Of a stretch of DNA of 64,000 bases, positions 31,118 to 41,400 are shown in pieces. The notes below the pieces were generated by a model, which saw only the letters and a program-made list of their open reading frames with translations, was not told the DNA's origin and made no database searches. The position numbers were made by a program, and so were the translations under genes. Source of the stretch: Lates calcarifer. Its lineage: Eukaryota > Chordata > Actinopteri > Centropomidae. Within the stretch, counting starts at the first letter, position 1; each line of letters opens with the position of its first letter. The stretch is from NCBI RefSeq assembly GCF_001640805.2, contig NC_066837.1, positions 18,758,001 through 18,822,000 on the forward strand, written 5' to 3'.

Positions 31118-31205
31118 TCTGGCGGGGCCGGATCTAGCAGGGGCAAGAGGGCCAGCCAGCCCCCCAAACAAATGTCTTGCCCCCTGAATTCAAAATTTTA
31201 GAAGG
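31118..31205. mobile_element. GC-rich transposon-like fragment
   Basis: A short GC-rich island containing GGGCCGGATCTAGCAGGGGC and a run of C with TTGCCCCCTG stands out from AT-rich flanks. This composition resembles end fragments of non-autonomous DNA transposons common in fish. Neither the partner end nor a target duplication was found, so the class is uncertain. Confidence 0.3.
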
Positions 31206-31539
31206 TAAGAAAACATATACATCACCCACAGAATGAATGTGTTAAATGTCAACCCAATTAATCACAGTAGTTTCAAAGTCTGACTAAAAAGCCTTCAGTA
31301 AATATCCAATCACTGTTACTCATGGATATATTATTAAAGGCATTAGAGGCACCGTATCCAGTTCTTATAATACATCCGGACCTTATCAGTATCCTACCCT
31401 CTTAATTACCAAAGAAGCATGGATACTAAAACAAGCTGTTTTCTCAAACGCGAGTGGGGCTAGATACTGAACACGCCTGCAGAGCGAACGTAAGGCTAAG
31501 GAGCAAACTAGCTAGCGCAAGCTTTAGCATTTGCGTTAG

Positions 31540-32300
31540 CAGCGAACGTTAGCATTAGCCTTCTCTTTTGACTTAATCTTCTGACCTTAACTCAATTTTC
31601 AGTCGTTTGTGTTTGTATTCTCGTGACTAAGGTGTCCCTGACATGAGTTGTGGACCCCCAGTATGGATGGGTGAAAACACAACGAGCTCTTGATAGTCTT
31701 TTTAAATACCTGTTGCAGTTGTTTACAATCACTTTGCCAACATTTGCCAACATCATCTCTTTGTAACTTTTTGTTCCATACTGGTCATTTTAACTCAGTT
31801 TATAGTCTATCATGTTTAACTCAGTCTATCATGTTGTTGCCATCGTTTTGTGTCTACTTGTGGTCATTTTGTATTGTATCGCGTCTGTACCTGGCTGCTT
31901 TACACCTGAATGTTAGCGTTACCATTAGTGGTGAGCGTTAGCATTAGCCTTAGCCTTATCTTTTTATGTCTTCTGGGCTTTTTTCCCTTTTTGTCGTTTT
32001 TATTTGCGTGGTTTAAAGTGTGTTTGGGTTTCTGTGAGTTGTGGGCACCATCCGGAGCCAAGGTAACTGTTTAGTAGTCTGCTGTCTAATTATCATGTCG
32101 TTGTGATCATTTTACATCTTTACTTGCCTATTTTACATCTATTTATGGTCAGCTTCTTTGTTTCTATGCAATCGCTCTTACTGCGTCTCTGTAGTTCTGT
32201 GTCCTGTACTGATCATTTTACATTTCGTTGAGGTCATTTTTTGTTTTATTGTGGCGGTTCAGCATTTCACAGTGATTGTTTTGCGTCTCAGTTTTTTTGT
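31540..32300 (+). repeat. Diverged direct duplication with TGGTCATTTT minisatellite
   Basis: A segment beginning GTTAGCATTAGCCTT occurs at about 31548 and again at about 31936. Both are followed by a GTCGTTT element and GAGTTGTGG, so about 390 bp appears duplicated. From about 31780 to 32290 a degenerate motif (variants of TGGTCATTTTACATCT and GTTTTGCGTCTC) recurs at irregular spacing. No ORF of note is present; the 31690-31941 ORF reads through the repeat. Confidence 0.45.
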
Positions 32301-33000
32301 CACGTTCTTAAGGACGTGATGCTTTTTCCTGTCATATGTGATAGTAACAGTAACAGCCCATTTTCTGAAACATTCCTCTAATGTTTGGAGAATGGTCTGG
32401 TTCAGCTGTAATGATGTCTAGTAGGGGTGTGACAATACACACGAGTCAAGATTTTAACACTTTTTAAAGAAACTTCAATGATGTAACTGAAAAGATTCTT
32501 TTATTTGAAAGTCACAAAATGTGAAACAATGCATTTGCGTTGTGAAATGTCTCATGTGAGTTGTTCATAAGTATGTTAATTTTAGCTGTTGGTCAGAGGG
32601 TGATTTAATAACAAGCAGTTCTACACTTATTTACTTTAAAATTTTCACTTAAGCTGCTGTTAAGGCCTTTGGTCTTTGGTTTGGAATTTGGTTGTTATTC
32701 ATTAAACGAAAACAAGACATTTTAAATATGTGTTAATAAGAAGAAGGTTGAAATGTGAAATAATGATTCTGTCAGACTTTTTACTGAAGTATAATACAAA
32801 ACATAAGTTAAATTCCTGCATTCCAAAACTGACTTAACTGATGTTGAAGTGTTTATTATTGTTGTGCAGTTCACTGTAACATACATGATTGCTTCAGTGA
32901 TAACTTGATAGACACGCTATTAATAATCATTTACTTTTTCTCAAGTATTTGTTGATGTTAGTTCTTCAGAAGGTGATGACAATCAAGTGTTAATTTTCTG
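32301..33000. other. AT-rich spacer before the tandem exon array
   Basis: Unique-looking AT-rich sequence with no exon, RNA or named repeat that I recognise. No first exon or promoter for the array to the right could be identified here. Confidence 0.4.
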
Positions 33001-33144
33001 AAACAGTACAATGTTTGTTAAATGTTGTGGTTCAGCTGTAATATTGAATATTTATCTGTGTTTTCATGGTTAAACTGTTGATGAGGAATAGGTAATAGTG
33101 TATTGATCATTTTCCTTTGTATATTTCTCTTTAATTCCCTCCAG

Positions 33145-33580
33145 GTGTCACCACTTTGTCCACAATTACAGAAACACAGTCCATGATCAGAGAGACATTG
33201 TTGAGGATGAGGGAGACATCGTCCACGATCAGATACATTGTCCGTGATCGCAGAGACCTTGTCAAAGATGAGAGAGATGTTGTCCTTGATCAGAGACATT
33301 GTCCCATGCTTCGTAGAGACCTTGCGATAGAATCGGCGGAGACGGGGGTCACCGATTTGACGGCACTGCCCGCGATCATGGAGACATTGTTGATGATCAC
33401 AGAGACACCGTCTATGATCTCAGAGACATCGTCCACGATCACAAAGACATTGTCCATGATCACAGAGACTTTGTCCATAATCTCAGAGACATTGTCCGTG
33501 ATCGCAGAGACGTAGTCCACGATCGCAGAGGGTCTCCATGCAATGAAGAAGTTCTTTGAGACCAGGACTGAGGCCTCCAG
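33145..33580 (+). pseudogene. Tandem exon copy 1 (436 nt), interrupted by TAG
   Basis: Acceptor TTCCCTCCAG at 33144 and donor GTAATTC at 33581. In the frame shared with the minus-strand homologue (50217-50295) it reads VTTLSTITE, then heptads such as ETPSMIS and ETLSMIT, to a TAG at 33513-33515. It then continues STIAEGLHAMKKFFETRTEA to the donor. Only that one stop interrupts the frame. Function unknown. Confidence 0.5.
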
Positions 33581-33928
33581 GTAATTCAGAAACAGCTTTA
33601 CGTCAACTGTCCAACACAGAATACTGATATTAAACTCTTTATGTCCAGTATTCAGTATATCAGAAAAGTGTTAGAATAAAAGTAATCTGCAATATAAAGA
33701 TAATGTATAAGTAATTGTATTACTTTAGATTATTGATAGAAGTAATGTAAAAGTAACTTGCATTATCAGTAGTAAGATGGTATAGGCATCAAAGTGTTTT
33801 GTTAAATGTTATGGTTCAGTTGTAATGTTGAATATTTATCTGTGTTTTCATGGTTAAACTGTTGATGAGGAATAGGTAATAGTGTATTGATCATTTTCCT
33901 TTGTATATTTCTCTTTAATTCCCTCCAG

Positions 33929-34364
33929 GTGTCACCACTTTGTCCACAATTACAGAAACACGGTCCATGATCAGAGAGACATTGTTGAGGATGAGGGAGA
34001 CATCGTCCACGATCAGATACATTGTCCATGATCGCAGAGACCTTGTCAAAGATGAGAGAGATGTTGTCCTTGATCAGAGACATTGTCCCATGCTTCGTAG
34101 AGACCTTGCGATAGAATCGGCGGAGACGGGGGTCACCGATTTGACGGCACTGCCCGCGATCATGGAGACATTGTCGATGATCACAGAGACACCGTCTATG
34201 ATCTCAGAGACATCGTCCACGATCACAAAGACATTGTCCATGATCACAGAGACTTTGTCCATAATCTCAGAGACATTGTCCGTGATCGCAGAGACGTAGT
34301 CCACGATCGCAGAGGGTCTCCATGCAATGAAGAAGTTCTTTGAGACCAGGACTGAGGCCTCCAG
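33929..34364 (+). pseudogene. Tandem exon copy 2 (436 nt), interrupted by TAG
   Basis: Same borders, length and in-frame TAG as copy 1. It differs at a few bases (for example ETRSMIR for ETQSMIR, VHDRRD for VRDRRD). It ends in the short-tail type of unit. Confidence 0.5.
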
Positions 34365-34683
34365 GTAATTCAGAAACAGCTTTACGTCAACTGTCCAACA
34401 CAGAATACTGATATTAAACTGTTTATGTCCAGTATTCAGTATATCAGAAAAGTGTTAGAATAAAAGCAATTGTATTACTTTACATTATTGATAGAAGTAA
34501 TGTAAAAGTAACTTGCATTACCAGTAGTGAGATGGTATAGGCATCAAAGTGTTTTGTTAAATGTTATGGTTCAGTTGTAATGTTGAATATTTATCTGTGT
34601 TTTCATGGTTAAACTGTTGATGAGGAATAGGTAGTAGTGTATTGATCATTTTCCTTTGTATATTTCTCTTTAATTCCCTCCAG

Positions 34684-35119
34684 GTGTCACCACTTTGTCC
34701 ACAATTGCAGAAACACGGTCCATGATCAGAGAGACATTGTTGAGGATGAGGGACACATCGTCCACGATCAGATACATTGTCCGTGATCGCAGAGACCTTG
34801 TCAAAGATGAGAGAGATGTTGTCCTTGATCAGAGACATTGTCCCATGCTTCGTAGAGACCTTGCGATAGAATCGGCGGAGACGGGGGTCACCGATTTGAC
34901 GGCACTGCCCGCGATCATGGAGACATTGTCGATGATCACAGAGACACCATCTATGATCTCAGAGACATCGTCCACGATCACAAAGACATTGTCCATGATC
35001 ACAGAGACTTTGTCCATAATCTCAGAGACATTGTCCGTGATCACAGAGACGTAGTCCACGATCGCAGAGGGTCTCCATGCAATGAAGAAGTTCTTTGAGA
35101 CCAGGACTGAGGCCTCCAG
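34684..35119 (+). pseudogene. Tandem exon copy 3 (436 nt), interrupted by TAG
   Basis: Same structure and stop as copy 1, reading STIAETRSMIRETL near its start. The donor is followed by CACAAAC instead of CAGAAAC, the variant shared with copy 5. Confidence 0.5.
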
Positions 35120-35465
35120 GTAATTCACAAACAGCTTTACGTCAACTGTCCAACACAGAATATTGAGATTAAACTCTTTATGTCCAGTATTCAGTATATC
35201 AGAAAAGTGTTAGAATAAAAGTAATCTGCGATATAAAGATAATGTATAAGTAATTGTATTACTTTACATTATTGATAGAAGTAATGTAAAAGTAACTTGC
35301 ATTACCAGTAGTGAGATGGTATAGGCATCAAAGTGTTTTGTTAAATGTTATGGTTCAGTTGTAATGTTGAATATTTATCTGTTTTCATGGTTAAACTGTT
35401 GATGAGGAATAGGTAGTAGTGTATTGATCATTTTCCTTTGTATATTTCTCTTTAATTCCCTCCAG

Positions 35466-35964
35466 GTGTCACCACTTTGTCCACAATTGCAGAAACACGG
35501 TCCATGATCAGAGAGACATTGTTGAGGATGAGGGAGACATCGTCCACGATCAGATACATTGTCCGTGATCGCAGAGACCTTGTCAAAGATGAGAGAGATG
35601 TTGTCCTTGATCAGAGACATTGTCCCATGCTTCGTAGAGACCTTGCGATAGAATCGGCGGAGACGGGGGTCACCGATTTGACGGCACTGCCCGCGATCAT
35701 GGAGACATTGTCGATGATCACAGAGACACCGTCTATGATCTCAGAGACATCGTCCACGATCACAAAGACATTGTCCATGATCACAGAGACTTTGTCCATA
35801 ATCTCAGAGACATCGTCCACGATCACAAAGACATTGTCCATGATCACAGAGACTTTGTCCATAATCTCAGAGACATTGTCCGTGATCGCAGAGACGTAGT
35901 CCACGATCGCAGAGGGTCTCCATGCAATGAAGAAGTTCTTTGAGACCAGGACTGAGGCCTCCAG
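35466..35964 (+). pseudogene. Tandem exon copy 4 (499 nt, 63-bp expansion), interrupted by TAG
   Basis: The core is 63 bp longer than its sisters, exactly three 21-bp repeats, from a duplication of ETSSTITKTLSMITETLSI. The shared TAG near the 3' end is kept. This shows the heptad tract can gain units independently of unit amplification. Confidence 0.5.
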
Positions 35965-36283
35965 GTAATTCAGAAACAGCTTTACGTCAACTGTCCAACA
36001 CAGAATACTGATATTAAACTGTTTATGTCCAGTATTCAGTATATCAGAAAAGTGTTAGAATAAAAGCAATTGTATTACTTTACATTATTGATAGAAGTAA
36101 TGTAAAAGTAACTTGCATTACCAGTAGTGAGATGGTATAGGCATCAAAGTGTTTTGTTAAATGTTATGGTTCAGTTGTAATGTTGAATATTTATCTGTGT
36201 TTTCATGGTTAAACTGTTGATGAGGAATAGGTAGTAGTGTATTGATCATTTTCCTTTGTATATTTCTCTTTAATTCCCTCCAG

Positions 36284-36719
36284 GTGTCACCACTTTGTCC
36301 ACAATTGCAGAAACACGGTCCATGATCAGAGAGACATTGTTGAGGATGAGGGAGACATCGTCCACGATCAGATACATTGTCCGTGATCGCAGAGACCTTG
36401 TCAAAGATGAGAGAGATGTTGTCCTTGATCAGAGACATTGTCCCATGCTTCGTAGAGACCTTGCGATAGAATCGGCGGAGACGGGGGTCACCGATTTGAC
36501 GGCACTGCCCGCGATCATGGAGACATTGTCGATGATCACAGAGACACCGTCTATGATCTCAGAGACATCGTCCACGATCACAAAGACATTGTCCATGATC
36601 ACAGAGACTTTGTCCATAATCTCAGAGACATTGTCCGTGATCACAGAGACGTAGTCCACGATCGCAGAGGGTCTCCATGCAATGAAGAAGTTCTTTGAGA
36701 CCAGGACTGAGGCCTCCAG
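36284..36719 (+). pseudogene. Tandem exon copy 5 (436 nt), interrupted by TAG
   Basis: Near-identical to copy 3, including the CACAAAC downstream variant and long tail, supporting dimeric amplification. It has the same in-frame TAG. Confidence 0.5.
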
Positions 36720-37067
36720 GTAATTCACAAACAGCTTTACGTCAACTGTCCAACACAGAATATTGAGATTAAACTCTTTATGTCCAGTATTCAGTATATC
36801 AGAAAAGTGTTAGAATAAAAGTAATCTGCGATATAAAGATAATGTATAAGTAATTGTATTACTTTACATTATTGATAGAAGTAATGTAAAAGTAACTTGC
36901 ATTACCAGTAGTGAGATGGTATAGGCATCAAAGTGTTTTGTTAAATGTTATGGTTCAGTTGTAATGTTGAATATTTATCTGTGTTTTCATGGTTAAACTG
37001 TTGATGAGGAATAGGTAGTAGTGTATTGATCATTTTCCTTTGTATATTTCTCTTTAATTCCCTCCAG

Positions 37068-37503
37068 GTGTCACCACTTTGTCCACAATTGCAGAAACAC
37101 GGTCCATGATCAGAGAGACATTGTTGAGGATGAGGGAGACATCGTCCACGATCAGATACATTGTCCGTGATCGCAGAGACCTTGTCAAAGATGAGAGAGA
37201 TGTTGTCCTTGATCAGAGACATTGTCCCATGCTTCGTAGAGACCTTGCGATAGAATCGGCGGAGACGGGGGTCACCGATTTGACGGCACTGCCCGCGATC
37301 ATGGAGACATTGTCGATGATCACAGAGACACCGTCTATGATCTCAGAGACATCGTCCACGATCACAAAGACATTGTCCATGATCACAGAGACTTTGTCCA
37401 TAATCTCAGAGACATTGTCCGTGATCGCAGAGACGTAGTCCACGATCGCAGAGGGTCTCCATGCAATGAAGAAGTTCTTTGAGACCAGGACTGAGGCCTC
37501 CAG
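37068..37503 (+). pseudogene. Tandem exon copy 6 (436 nt), interrupted by TAG
   Basis: Near-identical to copy 2 in core and short tail. It is the last full-length core in the array, with the same TAG. Confidence 0.5.
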
Positions 37504-37820
37504 GTAATTCAGAAACAGCTTTACGTCAACTGTCCAACACAGAATACTGATATTAAACTGTTTATGTCCAGTATTCAGTATATCAGAAAAGTGTTAGAAT
37601 AAAAGCAATTGTATTACTTTACATTATTGATAGAAGTAATGTAAAAGTAACTTGCATTACCAGTAGTGAGATGGTATAGGCATCAAAGTGTTTTGTTAAA
37701 TGTTATGGTTCAGTTGTAATGTTGAATATTTATCTGTTTTCATGGTTAAACTGTTGATGAGGAATAGGTAGTAGTGTATTGATCATTTTCCTTTGTATAT
37801 TTCTCTTTAATTCCCTCCAG

Positions 37821-37938
37821 GTGTCACCACTTTGTCCACAATTGCAGAAACATGGTCCATGATCAGAGAGACCTTGTCAAAGATGAGAGAGACATCGTCC
37901 ACAATCACAAAGACATTGTCCATAATTTCAGAGACAAG
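37821..37938 (+). CDS. Tandem exon copy 7 (118 nt), open, candidate functional exon
   Basis: The acceptor CCCTCCAG precedes 37821, and the donor is GACAAG|GTAATTCAC. The core is truncated to about five heptads and lacks both the TAG and the KKFFETRTEAS end. In the homologous frame it reads VTTLSTIAETWSMIRETLSK, then heptads ending SIISET. A second frame is also open (HDQRDLVKDERDIVHNHK) and continues across a splice to 48816. Coding status is unproven; it could be an exon of a non-coding RNA. Confidence 0.35.
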
Positions 37939-37940
37939 GT

Positions 37941-38430
37941 AATTCACACACAGCTTCACATCAACAGTCCAACACAGAGCGCTGAGATTAAAATGATATT
38001 TAATATATATTTTTATTTCTATAAAAAACACATCATCAAAATATTTCTGAAACCTCATATCAACAGTTTATTCAGTTATAAAAATATAATTTTGAAAGAA
38101 AGAGACACTTCAGCCAAAGAAAAAAAATCATGTAACAAAAGTGCTAACATAAAAAAGTGTAATAATAGAAACAATTTGCAACATACCAATAATGTAAGTA
38201 ATGTATTAGTAAACTGTGATAATAAAAGTAATGTAACTGAAAAGTAATTAATAGTAGAAAGATGTTAATAGTTATCTGGTATCTATGGAAGTTGGCAGTA
38301 ATCGAATTTAGTTTGCATCACTAAAAGTTATCCTGTATCCTATAAACTAATATCCAAGGTTATGTTAAAAGTAATCAGAAGTAATGTGATACAGAAGTAA
38401 TAGTAACCTAAAATGAAGGTTAAAATGACC
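37941..38430. other. AT-rich transition between exon array and minisatellite
   Basis: The tail of the seventh unit fades into AT-rich DNA with recurring AAAAGTAAT and AATAATAG words. No gene is recognisable; the 37852-38247 ORF is copy 7 read through into intron. Confidence 0.4.
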
Positions 38431-41400
38431 ATCAAAATGTCATAGCATAGTTAGGCATCAAAACCCATTTAAAAAATGTTATAGTATATTAAGGGGTCAA
38501 AAATGGTAAAAAAAAAAAATTCATAATATGGTATGGTGTCAAAAAACAGTCATAAAATGACATAGTGTATGGCGTGAAAAATCTCCAAAAATTCTCATAG
38601 TATGGCATCAAAAATGGTCAAAAAATGTCCTAGTAATATGGCATCAAAAAGGGTCAAACAATGACACAGTACAGTATGGCATCAAAAACGGTCAGAAATT
38701 GTCATAGTATAGCGTTGAAAATCACCAAAAGATGTCATAATATAGTATGCCATCAAAAATTGTTATCGTGTAGTATGGTGTCAAAAATCACCAAAAAATG
38801 TCATAGTATAGTATGCCGTCAAAAAACGGTCATAAAATGACAGTGTATGGTGTCGAAAATCTCCAAAAAATGTCAAAGCATAGTATGGTGTCAAAAACGG
38901 TCATAAAATGACATGGTATAGAATGCCATCAAAAATCTCATAAAAATGACATAGTATAATATGGCATCAAAAATGGTCAAAAATGTCATAGTATAGTACG
39001 GCGTAAAAAAATGGTCAAAAAATGTCCTAGTAGTATGGCATCAAAAAGGGTCAAACAATGACACAGTACAGTATGGCGTCAAAAAGGGTCAAAAAATGAC
39101 ATATGACATATGGCGTCAAAAATCTCCCAAAAATGTCATAGTATAGTATGCCTTCAAAAATCATTGAAAGATGTCATAGTATACTATGGTGTCAAAAATC
39201 ACCAAAACATGACACAGCATAGTATGCTGTCAAAAACGGTCGAAAATTATTATAATATGGTATGGTGTCAAAAACTGTCAAAAAATAACACAGTATATTA
39301 TGGCGTCTCAAACGCTCAAAAAATGTCATATGGTCATAGTATGGCGTCGAAAATCACCAAAAGATAACATAGTATGGTGTCAGAAATGGTCATAAAATGA
39401 CAGTATAGTATGCCATCAAAAATCACATAAAAATGACACAGCATAGTATGGCGCCGAAATGGTCAGAAATGGTCATACTGCAGTATGCCGTCAAAAACGA
39501 TCAAAAAATGTCATAGTATGGCGTCAAAAAATCTCATAGTATAGTATTGTGTTGAAAATCACCAAAAAATGTCAAAGTATATATTATGCCTTCAAAAAGG
39601 GTCATAGTGCAGTATGGCGTCAAAAAATGTCAAAAAATGTCACAGTATACTATGGCGTCAAAAAGGGTAAAAAAAAATGTCACAGTACAGTATGACGTCT
39701 AAAATCACCAAAAAATGACATAGCATAGTATGGTGTCAAAAAGAAACAAAAAATGTCATAGTATAGTATGGCATCGAAAATCACCAAAAAAATGTCATAG
39801 TATAGTATGGCATCAAAGAGGTAAAAAAAAAAAAGACACAGTATAGTATGGCGTCGAAAACGGTCAAAAATTGTCATAGTGTAGTATGGCGTCGAAAATC
39901 ACAAAAAAATGGCATAGTATAGTATGCCTTCAAAAAGGGTCAAAAATTGTCACAGTATAGTATGGCGTCAAAAACGGTCAAAAAATGTCACAGTATACTA
40001 TGCCATGAAAAAGGGTAAAAAAAAAACAAACAAAAAAAAACAGTATAGTATGGCATCAAAAATCACTAAAAAAATGACATAGTATAATATGGCATTGAAA
40101 ATGGTCAAAAAATGTCGTAGTATAGTATAGCGTCAAAAACGGTCGAAACATGTCATAGTAGTATGGTGTCGAAAATGATCAAAAAATGTTGTAGTATAGC
40201 GTCAAAAAGGTTCAAAAAATGTCACAGTATACTATGGTGTCACAAAGGGTCAAAAAATGACACAGTATAGTATGGCGTCGAAAATCACCCAAAAATGTCA
40301 TAGTATAGTATGCCTTCAAAAATGGTCAAAAATTTTCATAGTGTAGAATGGCGTCAAAAAGGGTCAAAAATTGTCATAGTGTAGAATGGCGTCACAAAGG
40401 GTAAAAAAAATGTCATAGTATGGCGTCAAAAAGATTTTAAAAAATGACAGTATAGTATAGCGTCGAAAACGGTCAAAAGATGTCATAGTATGGTGTCAAA
40501 AATTGTCATAGTATAGTATGACGTCCAAAATCACCAAAAAATGTCATAGTATAGTATGGCATCAAAAAGGTTAAAAAAAAATGGCACAGTATAGTATGGC
40601 GTCGAAAATGGTCAAAAATTGTCATAGTGTAGTATAGTGTCGAAAATCACCAAAAAATGTCAAAGTATAATATGGCGTCGAAAATCACCCAAAAATGTCA
40701 TAGTATAGTATGCCTCCAAAAATGGTCAAAAATTTTCATAGTGTAGAATGCCGTCAAAAAGGGTCAAAAATTGTCACAGTATAGTATGGTGTCAAAAAGG
40801 TTCAAAAAATGACATCGTATAGTATGCCGTCAAAAACTGTCGAAAATTGTTATATTATAGTATGGTGTCAAAAACAGTCAAAAAATGTCATAGTAGTATG
40901 GTGTCGAAAATAGTCAAAAATTATAGCATGGCGTCAAAAATCACCGAAAGATGTCATAGTATAGTATGACATCAAAAAGGGTCAAAAATTGTCATAGTAT
41001 GGCGTTAAAAAACACCAAAAAATGAAATAGTATGCCTTCAAAAATGGTCAAAAATTTTCATAGTGTAGTATGGCATCAAAAAGGGTAAAAAAATGTCATA
41101 GTATGGCGTCAAAAAGGTTCAAAAAATGACACAGTATAATATGGTGTCAAAAACGGTCAAAAGATGTCATAGTATGGCGTCAAAAATTGTCATAGTATGG
41201 CGTTGAAAATCACCAAAAAATGTCATAGTGTAGTATGGTGTCAAAAAGAAAGAAAAAATGACATAGTATAGTATACCGTCAAAAACGGTCGAAACATGTC
41301 GTAGTATGGTGTCGAAAATGATCAAAAAATGTTGTAGTATAGCGTCAAAAAGGTTAAAAAAATGTCACAGTATACTATGGTGTCACAAAGGGTCAAAAAA

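Larger units (their letters stand above)
33005..37940 (+). repeat. Seven-copy tandem array, unit about 0.75-0.82 kb, exon-bearing
   Basis: Exon-like cores start at 33145, 33929, 34684, 35466, 36284, 37068 and 37821, so spacings are 784, 755, 782, 818, 784 and 753 bp. Each unit holds an AT-rich lead, a pyrimidine tract ending CCCTCCAG, the core, a GTAATTCA donor, and an AT-rich tail. Long-tail units (1, 3, 5) alternate with short-tail units (2, 4, 6), so the array was amplified as dimers of about 1.54 kb. Copies are nearly identical, implying recent expansion or homogenisation. The core is made of 21-bp repeats with core GACATTGTCCATGATCAC. Confidence 0.95.
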
